Of a stretch of DNA of 64,000 nt, positions 32,234 through 41,387 are shown piece after piece. Below the pieces are notes generated by a model. The model was not told the origin of the DNA. It made no database searches and saw only the letters and a list, made by a program, of their open reading frames with translations. Position 1 is the stretch's first letter. Each line of letters starts with the position of its first letter. This DNA comes from Phoenicibacter sp963592435 (GTDB lineage Bacteria > Actinomycetota > Coriobacteriia > Coriobacteriales > Eggerthellaceae): positions 1-64,000 of the forward strand of contig CAVAWT010000005.1 of the NCBI GenBank assembly GCA_963592435.1. The letters are read 5' to 3'. Both the position numbers and the translations under genes were made by a program.

Positions 32234-32255
32234 AGCCCCAACGTTAGTTGGAGCT
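32234..32255. terminator. terminator ending the ribosomal operon after rplW
   Basis: AGCCCCAAC (32234-32242) pairs with GTTGGAGCT (32247-32255) with one mismatch. On the minus strand it is followed by a long T-run (TTTTTTTATTTC), so it acts mainly on the rplW transcript. On the plus strand TTTAAAAATTT gives weaker termination for nifJ. Confidence 0.75.
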
Positions 32256-32289
32256 TTAAAAATTTAACATGTTATAACTTAATTAAAAG

Positions 32290-32577
32290 TTATGAACTAA
32301 AGACCTCGATGTTCTCGCCTTCTGCAAGAGTAACAAAAGCTTTTTTCCATGTTCTTGTTGCACCCTGCTTATAGCGAACTCGCTTCATCTTTGGCTTCAC
32401 GTTTAATGTGTTCACCTTCATCACCTTAACATTAAAAATTTGCTCAATAGCTTTTGCTATTTGAATTTTGTTTGCTTGTTTGGCAACTTCAAAGGTGTAA
32501 ACTCCATCTTCAGCCTGGTCGTATGACTGTTCTGAAATGATAGGACGAATGATGATTTGTCTTGCGTCTAGTTGCAT
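32290..32577 (-). CDS. rplW: 50S ribosomal protein L23
   Basis: The product is 95 residues from the ATG at 32577, which follows GAGGAGGT; the frame is open 11 codons further upstream without a site. QIIIRPIISEQSY at the start and KMKRVRYKQGATRTWKKA near the end are typical. It overlaps the end of rplD by ten bases. It is the last gene of this operon: no rplB follows, only a terminator and the convergent nifJ. Confidence 0.95.
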   Translation of the reverse strand: MQLDARQIIIRPIISEQSYDQAEDGVYTFEVAKQANKIQIAKAIEQIFNVKVMKVNTLNVKPKMKRVRYKQGATRTWKKAFVTLAEGENIEVFSS

Positions 32578-33203
32578 GTGCCAAACACCTCCTCGATATA
32601 TTTCAAGCAATCGTCAACAATGACAAGCTTCTTGTTGTCAAGAACTTCATATGTGTTGATGTCGTTAACAGGCAAAATGTCAACGTTTTGCAAATTTCTG
32701 AAAGAGAGGTAGGTGTCAATCGCATCGTTTGGAATAACAAGCGTAATGCGCTTGTCAGCACAATCGATCGCTTTTAAGAATCCGACTGCCTTCTTCGTTG
32801 AAGGAGCTTCGAACTCGAAAGGCTTGACAACAATGATCTCTTTATCTTTCGCTTTTGCAGAAAGAGCGCTTTTAAGTGCAAGTTTGATCTCTTTCTTGTT
32901 AACTTTTTGCGAATAGTCGCGTGGTGTTGGACCAAAGACAACACCACCTCCACGCCAAATTGGAGAACGAGAAGAACCTGCACGAGCACGTCCAGTGCCT
33001 TTCTGCCTCCAAGGCTTTTTACCGCCACCTGAAACTGCGCTTCTGTTTTTAACAGCCGAAGTTCCTTGTCTCCAAGCATTGCGCTGTGCCTTCACAGTGC
33101 GATGCATAACGTGCATGTTGGGCTCGATGCCAAAAACGTCATCAGAAAGCGTTGCCTTGCCAGCAGCTTTGCCCTCAGCATCTTTAATATCTATCTTAGC
33201 CAT
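32568..33203 (-). CDS. rplD: 50S ribosomal protein L4
   Basis: The product is 211 residues. RNAWRQGTSAVKNRSAVSGGGKKPWRQKGTGRARAGSSRSP-type sequence (about residues 40-75) is the conserved loop of L4 that reaches the exit tunnel, split here only for length. It has a GGAGATAA ribosome site. It lies between rplC and rplW in the usual order. Confidence 0.96.
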   Translation of the reverse strand: MAKIDIKDAEGKAAGKATLSDDVFGIEPNMHVMHRTVKAQRNAWRQGTSAVKNRSAVSGGGKKPWRQKGTGRARAGSSRSPIWRGGGVVFGPTPRDYSQKVNKKEIKLALKSALSAKAKDKEIIVVKPFEFEAPSTKKAVGFLKAIDCADKRITLVIPNDAIDTYLSFRNLQNVDILPVNDINTYEVLDNKKLVIVDDCLKYIEEVFGTCN

Positions 33204-33231
33204 TTATTTATCTCCTAAACGTCTATTATCT

Positions 33232-33858
33232 TTAAGCGCGAGCAACTCTGACTCGGACAACAGAATTAACGCCACCAGGGACAGCACCGCGAAGCAAAAT
33301 GAGATTTTGCTCTGCATCAACTCTAACAACTTTTAAGTTGCGAGTTGTCACAGTGTCAACACCCATGTGACCTGGCAATCTTTTACCTTTGAAAACACGA
33401 GCTGGTGTTGCGCATTGACCAACAGAAGCTGGTGCCCTGTGGAAGTGAGAACCATGCCCACCAGGACCACCGCCGAAGCCATAGCGCTTCATGACACCTG
33501 CAAAGCCTTTACCTTTTGAAGTTGCAGTGACGTCCACTTTATCAACCTCTGCAAATGCTTCAACAGTTTGCTTGTCACCAACTTTTAAGTCAGAAACATC
33601 ATTTAGGCGTGTTTCACGAAGATATTTAACAGGATCGACACCCTGTTTTTTGAAGTGTCCTGCCATAGGTTTGTTGACATGCTTTTCTTTTACTTCGCCA
33701 AAACCAAGTTGCACTGCATTATAGCCGTCTGTTTCAACAGTTTTAATTTGGCAAACAACATTCGGGTCAGCTTTGATGACTGTGACAGGAACGAGTTTGT
33801 CTTCGTCATTAAAAATCTGAGTCATGCCGATCTTCTTACCAAAAATTTCATTAATCAT
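33232..33858 (-). CDS. rplC: 50S ribosomal protein L3
   Basis: The product is 208 residues. IFGKKIGMTQIFNDEDKLV at the start and GGPGGHGSHFHR in the middle are diagnostic. AAGGAGGTGACAGGTGATG gives two possible starts; I use the ATG at 33858 (a GTG is one codon before). It follows rpsJ by 14 bases. Confidence 0.97.
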   Translation of the reverse strand: MINEIFGKKIGMTQIFNDEDKLVPVTVIKADPNVVCQIKTVETDGYNAVQLGFGEVKEKHVNKPMAGHFKKQGVDPVKYLRETRLNDVSDLKVGDKQTVEAFAEVDKVDVTATSKGKGFAGVMKRYGFGGGPGGHGSHFHRAPASVGQCATPARVFKGKRLPGHMGVDTVTTRNLKVVRVDAEQNLILLRGAVPGGVNSVVRVRVARA

Positions 33859-33872
33859 CACCTGTCACCTCC

Positions 33873-34181
33873 TTAAAGTTTGATCTCGATGTCGACGCCA
33901 GCAGGAAGTGATAGACGAATGAGCGAATCAACTGTGTTTGGTGTTGGCTCAAGGATGTCAATCAGGCGCTTGTGAGTGCGGATCTCAAACTGCTCGCGTG
34001 AGTCTTTGTTAACGTGCGGCGAACGAATGACGCAATACATATTGCGCTCCGTAGGCAGCGGAATTGGTCCAGAAATTTTTGCACCAGTTTGTTCGACTGT
34101 TTCCACGATCAACTTCGCTGACTGATCAACGAGTTCGTGGTCATAGCCCTTTAAACGGATGCGTATGTTCTTTTCAGCCAC
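33873..34181 (-). CDS. rpsJ: 30S ribosomal protein S10
   Basis: The product is 102 residues, family length. IRIRLKGYDHELVDQSAKLI and ISGPIPLPTERNMYCVIRSPH are conserved. It lies only 36 bases after fusA; a tuf gene, usual between fusA and rpsJ in many bacteria, is missing here. Confidence 0.97.
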   Translation of the reverse strand: MAEKNIRIRLKGYDHELVDQSAKLIVETVEQTGAKISGPIPLPTERNMYCVIRSPHVNKDSREQFEIRTHKRLIDILEPTPNTVDSLIRLSLPAGVDIEIKL

Positions 34182-34217
34182 TTTTTTCTCCTATTTTCTC
34201 TTTTACTTTGAGCTATC

Positions 34218-36332
34218 TTAAGCGTTTCCGCCTGCTTTAGCGATGATTTCAGTTGAAACACTCTTTGGCACAGGCTCATAAGAGTCAAACTGCATTGTGT
34301 AAGTTGCTCTGCCTTGAGTGCCACTGCGAAGGTCAGTTGCATAACCAAACATCTCAGATAGTGGAACTTTCGCGTCAATTGCAACTGCATTGCCACGTTG
34401 TTCTTGCCCTTGAATGACGCCACGACGAGATGGAATGTCGCCCATAACAAAGCCAGTGTATTCATCTGGAGTTTCAACTTCAACCTTCATGACAGGTTCC
34501 AAAATGACAGGGTCAGACTTCTTCAAAGCCTCTTTGATTGCCATTGAACCTGCAACTTTAAAGGCAGCTTCAGAAGAGTCAACCTCGTGGAATGATCCGT
34601 CATAGAGCTCAACTTTAACGTCCTCAACAGGATATCCTGCCAAAACACCAGAATTCAAAGCTTCTTTGATGCCTTTGTCGACTGCTGGAATGAATTCTTT
34701 TGGAATGACACCACCAACAATTTTGTTTTCAAACTCGTAACCCTCGCCAGGCTCAGCTGGGTACATGTTGATGATTGCATGACCATATTGACCATGACCA
34801 CCACTTTGGCGAACAAATTTGCCTTCAGCACCTTTGACTTCATGACCTGGGCGCTCACGATAGGCAACTTGTGGCTTGCCGACATTTGCTTCAACGTTGA
34901 ACTCACGAAGAAGTCTGTCAACGATGATCTCTAAGTGAAGCTCTCCCATGCCAGCAATGATTGTTTGACCAGTTTCGTGGTTTGTTGAAACACGGAACGT
35001 TGGGTCTTCTTCAGCAAGCTTTTGAAGAGCGATGCTCATCTTGTCTTGCTCAGCCTTTGTTTTTGGCTCAACAGCAATGTCGATGACAGGGTCTGCAAAT
35101 TCCATCTTCTCTAAGATTATTGGATGGCTTTCATCACACAAAGTGTCACCAGTGCCGGTGTCTTTTAAGCCAACAACAGCAACGATGTCACCTGCTGAGC
35201 AAACATCCACATCTGTTCTTTGGTTTGAATGCATCTGCAAAAGACGTCCAACACGCTCTTTTTTGTCTTTTGAAGCATTGAGAGCATATGAACCAGAATC
35301 AAGTTTGCCAGAATAGCAACGGATGTATGTCAACTTGCCAACAAATGGGTCAGTCATGATCTTGAAAGCAAGAGCAGAAAAAGGCTCTTTTGTGTCAGCA
35401 GGACGAGCCTCAGTTTCGTCAGTCTTAGGATTGACACCTTCAATTGCTTTGATGTCTGTTGGTGAAGGGAGGTAGTCAACAACAGCGTCCAAAAGTTCCT
35501 GCACGCCTTTGTTTTTATAAGCTGAACCAACAAAAACAGGATTTAGCTTACAATCGATGACAGCTTTACGAATTCCTGCCTTGAATTCCTCAACGCTCAC
35601 TTCTTCTTCCATCAAAACTTTTTCCATCAAAGCATCATCAGAATCTGCAGCAGCTTCCAAAAGCTCTTGGCGAAGACGCTCTGCATCTGCTTTGAACTCA
35701 TCTGGAATTGCATCCATTGGTTCAGGGTAAGTCATGCCCTTGTCATCAGCTTTGAAGTCCCAAGCAGTCATCGTGACAAGATCAACAACGCCCCAGAACT
35801 TGTCTTCTGCACCCATTGGAATTTGAGCTGCGTGAGCAGGAGCGCCAAGACGATCGCGCATTGTGTCGATTGCATGGAAGAAATCAGCTCCAACACGGTC
35901 ATATTTGTTGATGAATGCAATTCTTGGGACACCATATCTCTCTGCTTGACGCCAAACAGTTTCAGATTGTGGCTGAACGCCAGCAACAGCGTCGAAAACT
36001 GCGACAGTGCCATCAAGAACACGCAAAGAGCGCTCAACTTCAGCGGTGAAGTCAACGTGTCCTGGTGTGTCAATGATTTGGAAACGGTAGGTGTCTCCAC
36101 CTTCGCCACCAGGATAGTTCCAGAAGCAGGTTGTTGCAGCTGAGGTGATTGTCACGCCACGCTCTTGCTCTTGCTCCATCCAGTCCATTGTTGCGGCACC
36201 CTCATGAACCTCACCAATTTTGTGAGTTTTTCCAGTGTAATAAAGGATGCGCTCTGTTGTTGTTGTTTTACCAGCATCGATGTGAGCCATGATGCCGAAA
36301 TTACGTGTGTGTTGTAAATCAGTTTTAGCCAT
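34218..36332 (-). CDS. fusA: elongation factor G
   Basis: The product is 704 residues and catalyses ribosomal translocation. The GTPase motifs are AHIDAGKTTTTERIL (P-loop), DTPGHVDF and NKYD; the usual NKxD is kept. Domains II-V follow, with GGHGQYGHA and GDIPSRRGVIQG. A REAGKPQVAYRE-like segment starts domain III/IV. It lies between rpsG (12 bases) and rpsJ. There is nothing unusual in length. Confidence 0.98.
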   Translation of the reverse strand: MAKTDLQHTRNFGIMAHIDAGKTTTTERILYYTGKTHKIGEVHEGAATMDWMEQEQERGVTITSAATTCFWNYPGGEGGDTYRFQIIDTPGHVDFTAEVERSLRVLDGTVAVFDAVAGVQPQSETVWRQAERYGVPRIAFINKYDRVGADFFHAIDTMRDRLGAPAHAAQIPMGAEDKFWGVVDLVTMTAWDFKADDKGMTYPEPMDAIPDEFKADAERLRQELLEAAADSDDALMEKVLMEEEVSVEEFKAGIRKAVIDCKLNPVFVGSAYKNKGVQELLDAVVDYLPSPTDIKAIEGVNPKTDETEARPADTKEPFSALAFKIMTDPFVGKLTYIRCYSGKLDSGSYALNASKDKKERVGRLLQMHSNQRTDVDVCSAGDIVAVVGLKDTGTGDTLCDESHPIILEKMEFADPVIDIAVEPKTKAEQDKMSIALQKLAEEDPTFRVSTNHETGQTIIAGMGELHLEIIVDRLLREFNVEANVGKPQVAYRERPGHEVKGAEGKFVRQSGGHGQYGHAIINMYPAEPGEGYEFENKIVGGVIPKEFIPAVDKGIKEALNSGVLAGYPVEDVKVELYDGSFHEVDSSEAAFKVAGSMAIKEALKKSDPVILEPVMKVEVETPDEYTGFVMGDIPSRRGVIQGQEQRGNAVAIDAKVPLSEMFGYATDLRSGTQGRATYTMQFDSYEPVPKSVSTEIIAKAGGNA

Positions 36333-36344
36333 TTTCTCTCTCCC

Positions 36345-36815
36345 TTAAAAACGATAGTGAGAAAATGCTCTGTTGGCTTCTGCCATTTTGAACATGTCTT
36401 CACGTTTCTTAACTGCAGCCCCTGTGTTTTCAGCTGCATCCATGATTTCTTTTGCAAGACGCTCTGCCATTGTGTGCTCTTTGCGAGCGCGTGAATAATC
36501 AACAATCCAGCGAATTCCAAGAGTTGTTGAGCGACGAGAATCAACTTCCATTGGAACTTGATAGGTTGCTCCACCAACGCGTTTTGGTTTGCACTCGAGT
36601 TGTGGTTTCACATTGTCCATAGCAGCTTTAAAAACATCAAGTGGCTTTTCGCCTGTTTTTTCTTCTACAATGTCAAATGCGTTGTAGACGATGCGAACCG
36701 CGAGTGACTTTTTGCCATCAAGCATGATTTTGTTGATGAGCTGTGTCACAAGACGGTTGTTATATTTTGCATCCGGCTGAACCGGACGGTGTTGTGCTGG
36801 TGCACGACGTGGCAT
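36345..36815 (-). CDS. rpsG: 30S ribosomal protein S7
   Basis: The product is 156 residues, family length. MPRRAPAQHR at the start, LVTQLINKIMLDGKK and GGATYQVPMEVD are conserved. The 108-base gap after rpsL is GC-rich at both ends (GCGCGC and CGCGCG can pair). It could hold the S7 autoregulation site known for str operons (inference). Confidence 0.97.
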   Translation of the reverse strand: MPRRAPAQHRPVQPDAKYNNRLVTQLINKIMLDGKKSLAVRIVYNAFDIVEEKTGEKPLDVFKAAMDNVKPQLECKPKRVGGATYQVPMEVDSRRSTTLGIRWIVDYSRARKEHTMAERLAKEIMDAAENTGAAVKKREDMFKMAEANRAFSHYRF

Positions 36816-36923
36816 ATTAATCCACCTTTCTTAAAAATCCTGCGCGCTTCGACTGACCAAAAACTATCAGCATTAGACTTACCTTATAATAAGCCCGCGC
36901 GACTTACCCTTAAAACTAATCCC

Positions 36924-37295
36924 TTATTTAGGGCGTTTTGCTCCATAACGGCTTCTTGCCTGAGCACGATTGTCAACAGCTGCACAGTCAAGAGCAGCGC
37001 GGATGACTTTGTAGCGCACACCTGGGAGGTCTTTAACACGACCACCGCGAATCAAAACCATTGAGTGCTCTTGCAAGTTGTGTCCGATGCCAGGGATGTA
37101 GGCTGAAACTTCCATTCCATTAACAAGACGAACACGGCAAACCTTACGAAGCGCAGAATTAGGCTTTTTAGGTGTTGACGTGAAAACGCGCGTGCACACG
37201 CCACGTTTTTGTGGATTGCCTTTCAATGCAGGTGTCTTTTTCTTGTCGACCTGCTTTTTGCGACCCTTACGTACTAATTGGTTTATTGTTGGCAC
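36924..37295 (-). CDS. rpsL: 30S ribosomal protein S12
   Basis: The product is 123 residues from the GTG at 37295 (AAGGAG eight bases before), giving MPTINQLVRKG. The frame is open 39 codons further upstream, but that part is leader. The streptomycin-region TPKKPNSALRK is of the drug-sensitive type. It is the first gene of the ribosomal operon. Confidence 0.97.
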   Translation of the reverse strand: MPTINQLVRKGRKKQVDKKKTPALKGNPQKRGVCTRVFTSTPKKPNSALRKVCRVRLVNGMEVSAYIPGIGHNLQEHSMVLIRGGRVKDLPGVRYKVIRAALDCAAVDNRAQARSRYGAKRPK

Positions 37296-37427
37296 GAATT
37301 TTCTCCTTCTTGGTTTTACGTAAATTTCATGCATGTTTTGCGAGTTCACAGCGCACAAAGTCAGCACGTCATGCTCATGGATCAAATGAGCATAATAACT
37401 CACACCCTGCAAACAGCGCGACTTTTA

Positions 37428-37455
37428 ATTATAGAAACTTCGCCCAGTTCGACAA
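37428..37455 (-). promoter_or_regulatory. promoter of the rpsL operon
   Basis: On the minus strand TATAAT (37433-37428) is 16 bases from TTGTCG (37455-37450). The start codon is about 130 bases downstream, leaving a leader of roughly 125 bases with no obvious terminator. The leader begins close to a region rich in GCGCTGTTTGCAGGG, whose function is unknown. Confidence 0.55.
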
Positions 37456-37534
37456 ACGCAACTTATCCGGGCGTGTCTAACTTTCATATCAAGCATTTTA
37501 TTCTTTAAAATTTACTTCTTCTGATAAATCAAAA

Positions 37535-38902
37535 TTACAAAAGCCCAGCACTTTTCAATTCTTCGCAATAGCCCAAAAGCGCCTCATCACCCCTCTTTTG
37601 ATAGGCAGCATAGCGCTGTTGCTTATTTTTGATGTGCTCATCGAGAGGCTTCAGAATCCCGAAATTGACATGCATTGGTTGATAATCAATCGTTTCAGGT
37701 GAAGTTGCATAATCAATCAAAGAACCAAAAACTGTCTCACTGGGAAGGATAGGCGGCGTAATTCCTTTAAGGTTTGCAGCAACAGAGATTGCAGCGTGCA
37801 AGCCAGAGCGAATCGCTTCAACATAGCCTTCAGTCCCCGAAAACTGACCAGCAACATAAGTCGGCGTGCCGATTCTTTTAGTCAAAAGTGGGCAACTAAG
37901 GTCTGGCTCTAACAACTTTGGAGCATTTAAAAAAATGTTTTTGTGCATAACACCAAAACGCGCAAACTCAGCGTTCTCCAAACCTGGGATCATACGAAAA
38001 ACCCTCTTTTGTTCTGAAAAAGTTAAGTTGGTCTGAAAACCTACTAAGTTATATGCTGTCTTTTCTTTGTTTTCAGCTCGGAGTTGCACAACTGCCCACG
38101 GTCGACGTCCTGTCCTTGGGTCTGTGATCCCGACTGGTTTTAGAGCACCAAATCTTGGAGCCTCGCTTCCCTTTCTCGCAATTTCTTCAATCGGCTGGCA
38201 AGCTTGAAAAAGTTCTTTTGTTTCAAAGTCTTTCAAAACGACGCGCTTAGCGCCTATCAGCTCGGAAATAAAGTTTTCATATTCCTCGCGCTCAAAAGAT
38301 GCATTTAAATAATCACCAGATGTGTCGCCTGAATTTTCATATCTGTTCTGAGAAAAAACGATTTTGTCATCAAGAGACTCAGCTTCAACAATTGGAGCTG
38401 CGGCATCAAAGAAATGAAAATAATCATCTCCAGTTGCACTCTTGATCGATTCAGCAAATTTCTCACTTGTCATAGGACCAGTTGCAAGGATGACGGCATC
38501 ATGGTCTGAAAGAGAACCGAGGTCTTCTACTTCCTCATTGATTGGCGTAATATATTTGTTAGCATATGCTAACTTTGTAACTTTCTCTGAAAACTCGTCT
38601 CTGTTGACCGCGAGCGCTCCCCCAGCTTCCACTTTCGTGTCAAGTGCAATTTTATAAAGCTCAGACCCTAGCACATCAAGCTCATGCTTCAACATCCCTG
38701 CCGCACTCGTTTGCTTTGTGCTTTTTAAAGAGTTGGAACAAACTAATTCAGCCAGCGCATCACTTTTGTGAACTGGGGTTTTGACTTTTGGGCGCATCTC
38801 AAATAGATCGACATAGATTCCGCGCTTTGCCAATTGCAGGCAAGCTTCACTCCCCGAAAGTCCTCCGCCGACGACTGCCACTTTATGTTTAACGTGTTGC
38901 AT
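37535..38902 (-). CDS. trmFO: tRNA m5U54 methyltransferase, folate/FAD-dependent
   Basis: The product is 455 residues. It methylates U54 of tRNA using methylene-tetrahydrofolate and FADH2. The FAD site is VVGGGLSGSEACLQLAKRG, followed by FEMRPKVKTPVHKSD and ELVCSNSLKS with the catalytic Cys. TYVAGQFSGTEGYVEA and GLHAAISVA are near the end. It lies 18 bases after dprA. The topA gene that often sits between these two is absent. Confidence 0.96.
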   Translation of the reverse strand: MQHVKHKVAVVGGGLSGSEACLQLAKRGIYVDLFEMRPKVKTPVHKSDALAELVCSNSLKSTKQTSAAGMLKHELDVLGSELYKIALDTKVEAGGALAVNRDEFSEKVTKLAYANKYITPINEEVEDLGSLSDHDAVILATGPMTSEKFAESIKSATGDDYFHFFDAAAPIVEAESLDDKIVFSQNRYENSGDTSGDYLNASFEREEYENFISELIGAKRVVLKDFETKELFQACQPIEEIARKGSEAPRFGALKPVGITDPRTGRRPWAVVQLRAENKEKTAYNLVGFQTNLTFSEQKRVFRMIPGLENAEFARFGVMHKNIFLNAPKLLEPDLSCPLLTKRIGTPTYVAGQFSGTEGYVEAIRSGLHAAISVAANLKGITPPILPSETVFGSLIDYATSPETIDYQPMHVNFGILKPLDEHIKNKQQRYAAYQKRGDEALLGYCEELKSAGLL

Positions 38903-38920
38903 AAAAATAATTATAAACTT

Positions 38921-39832
38921 TTAAACTTTTGCACCATACGTTCCATCAGGATATTGTGCGATCCAACCTGAACTTTTTGCTTTTGCAATCCACAACATCA
39001 TCCAACTTAGAGCCTCATCATCCGAAACAGCTCCTTTGATTAAGCCTATCATCTCATCAGTCGTTAGATTGCTGGCGTTAACGGCACTTAAAATTTTCTT
39101 GTCAAGCTCACTCAGAGTTAGTTCTTCAATTGAAGACTTGATCGGCTTGGACTTCAAGCATCCAAAAAGCCTGTTTAATTCGTCAAAAAATGATTCGTCA
39201 TCGATTATTGGAGTTGCACCTTGATAGATGAGCCTGTTAGAGCCAGCCGAATTTTTTGAAGTTATCGACCCTGGGACTGCCAAGACATCACGATTTGCTT
39301 CCAACGCATCATCTGCAGTTGAAAAAGTGCCTGAAGGAATGCCAGCCTCAACGATTAAAATTGCTTTGGAAAGACCTGCAATGAGTCTGTTTCTTGCACG
39401 AAACATGTAGGGTAAACTCGGTGTTTCCCACTCATTTTCGCTGACTATCGCACCTCCAGAGTCGATTATCTTTTGAAACAGAGAAAAATTCGATTTAGGA
39501 TAAACGTCATTAATGCTTGCAACAAAGCCTATTGATTTTCCTCCCGCTTCAACAGCTGCTTTCATCGATGCACAATCACATCCTAACGCTCCACCAGAAA
39601 TAACAGTCACGCCGTTGTTAGCGCAGATTTCTCCGAAGTGAGAAGCTATGCTTTTGCCATAGGGCGTTGCCTTTCTTGCCCCTATTATCCCAAGCCCTTC
39701 TAGAAGTGAGCCCGCGTCTCCAACAACATACAATTTGTCAGGCGGTTCAGGAATGTCTTTTAAGGGCAAAGGAAAGTCTTTCGATTTTCTATCAATGATG
39801 CACCTTTCCCCCTTTAATTTTTTTTGTGCCAT
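38921..39832 (-). CDS. dprA: DNA-processing protein DprA
   Basis: The product is 303 residues. It loads RecA on incoming single-stranded DNA during transformation. The Rossmann-like core is present: GIIGARKATPYG, VISGGALGCDCASMKAAVEAGG, NRLIAGLSKAILIVEAG and SGTFSTADDALEANRDVLAVPG. A winged helix (about 235-303) ends the protein. GGALGCDCAS replaces the more usual GLARGIDxxAH. It lies six bases after comM. Confidence 0.93.
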   Translation of the reverse strand: MAQKKLKGERCIIDRKSKDFPLPLKDIPEPPDKLYVVGDAGSLLEGLGIIGARKATPYGKSIASHFGEICANNGVTVISGGALGCDCASMKAAVEAGGKSIGFVASINDVYPKSNFSLFQKIIDSGGAIVSENEWETPSLPYMFRARNRLIAGLSKAILIVEAGIPSGTFSTADDALEANRDVLAVPGSITSKNSAGSNRLIYQGATPIIDDESFFDELNRLFGCLKSKPIKSSIEELTLSELDKKILSAVNASNLTTDEMIGLIKGAVSDDEALSWMMLWIAKAKSSGWIAQYPDGTYGAKV

Positions 39833-39838
39833 AAAAAA

Positions 39839-41386
39839 TCAACTCTTTCCAATTTCTTCTCGAATCCTGAAACCAAGAGCTTCGGCAACGTGATTTGTTC
39901 TAACACGCTCTGATTGCCCAATGTCTGCAATTGTTCTTGCGACTCTCAATGTGTTAATCAGTCCTCTACCACTCAAGTTGTTCGATTCTGCCATTTCAAC
40001 AACGAATTCGCGAGTGTCTTTTGCAAGCTCACACGTTTCAACAATCTGCTGAGTGCTCAATTTCTTCCGCAACAAGTCATTTTTTAATCGTGATGAAAAA
40101 AACCCTTGCGTCGTATCTCCTTGTTTTTTAAGGCGATGCGCCATGAATTCGCGAGCCATCATGACACCTTCTCGCAACGTTGCCGAGTCAGTTCCATTTC
40201 CAGAATCTAAAACTTTTGCAGGCGGCAGGCGTTTGACATCTATTTGAATGTCAATTCTGTCTATTAAAGGACCGCCGATTCTTCCTTGATATTTGTTTAC
40301 TTGTTGAGAAGAACAAGTGCATTCGTGCTCAGCGTCTCCATAAAAGCCACAAGGGCATGGGTTTGATGCAGCGATCAACATAAATTTTGCAGGAAAACTT
40401 AAATTGCCCTCTGCGCGCGTCAGACACACCTTCCCGCTTTCCATTGGCTGCCTCAGAGCTTGCAACGTCTTAGAACTGAATTCTGGAAGTTCGTCCAAAA
40501 ACAAAGCTCCGCAATGCGCAAGAGAAACTTCTCCAGGGCGAAGTGGATTTCCTCCGCCAACAAGTCCTGCCATCGTTGCTGAGTGATGCGGACTTCTAAA
40601 GGGGCGATTTCCTTCTAAAATTGGATTTATGTCCTCTCCTGCAACTGAGTGCACAAGAGCAGTTTCAAGCATCTCTTCTGTCGTTAGCGGAGGTAAAATT
40701 GTCACCATTCTGCTTGCAAGCATCGTTTTGCCAGAGCCAGGAGGTCCCACCATCAAAATTCCGTGATTACCTGCAACGGCGACTTGAGCTGCCCTTTTTG
40801 CAAAACCATGACCTGAAACATCAGCAAAATCGGGGGTGTCAGAAAACTTCTCCTGAGTTGCTATTTTCGGGGTTTTAACGCGTTCTAGTGGGCTTTGTTC
40901 CAAGGCATCTGTCAAACGGTGGCAACAAAGGTGTGTCAGAGTTTCAATAGGAACAGTTTCTGCTCCCCCACTAACGAGCGTGAAATTTTGCTTGTGAGCA
41001 CAAATACCATAGGCAAGAGTTCCTGGCACGCTTCTCACTTTTCCATCCAAGCTGAGCTCACCAACAAACAGCCTGCTTTCAATGAACTCCAATGGAACCT
41101 GCCCGGTTGCAACGAGAATTCCAAGGGCAATCGGAAGATCGAATGCGCACCCTCGCTTCTTGATGTCAGAAGGTGCAAGGTTGACAACGATTTTTTTGTT
41201 TGGCATCGAAAAACCAGAAGTTCGAATCGCAGTTCTGACGCGCTCCCGTGCCTCTTGAACTGCCGTGTCTGCCATTCCAACAATAGCAATTCCTGGCAGC
41301 GAATTAATGAGTGAGACCTCAACACAGACTGGCGTTGCATCAACTCCTCGCAAAACTGCACTGTTAACGCAAACTGGTGTCGTCAT
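39839..41386 (-). CDS. comM: ComM/YifB-type AAA+ helicase (Mg-chelatase-like)
   Basis: The product is 515 residues from the ATG at 41386. The frame opens seven codons earlier inside yraN without a site. ComM helps branch migration in transformation. Domains: N-terminal ChlI-like fold (GMADTAVQEARERVRTA), AAA+ with Walker A VGPPGSGKTM and Walker B ALFLDELPEF, the Cys set NPCPCGFYGDAEHECTC, then the C-terminal Mg-chelatase domain. It lies between yraN (one base) and dprA. Confidence 0.94.
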   Translation of the reverse strand: MTTPVCVNSAVLRGVDATPVCVEVSLINSLPGIAIVGMADTAVQEARERVRTAIRTSGFSMPNKKIVVNLAPSDIKKRGCAFDLPIALGILVATGQVPLEFIESRLFVGELSLDGKVRSVPGTLAYGICAHKQNFTLVSGGAETVPIETLTHLCCHRLTDALEQSPLERVKTPKIATQEKFSDTPDFADVSGHGFAKRAAQVAVAGNHGILMVGPPGSGKTMLASRMVTILPPLTTEEMLETALVHSVAGEDINPILEGNRPFRSPHHSATMAGLVGGGNPLRPGEVSLAHCGALFLDELPEFSSKTLQALRQPMESGKVCLTRAEGNLSFPAKFMLIAASNPCPCGFYGDAEHECTCSSQQVNKYQGRIGGPLIDRIDIQIDVKRLPPAKVLDSGNGTDSATLREGVMMAREFMAHRLKKQGDTTQGFFSSRLKNDLLRKKLSTQQIVETCELAKDTREFVVEMAESNNLSGRGLINTLRVARTIADIGQSERVRTNHVAEALGFRIREEIGKS

Positions 41387-41387
41387 T

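Noticed and set aside
37296..37412. 39-residue N-terminal extension of S12
   Set aside because: S12 starts with PTINQL in all families I know; a GTG with a good ribosome site stands at exactly that place.
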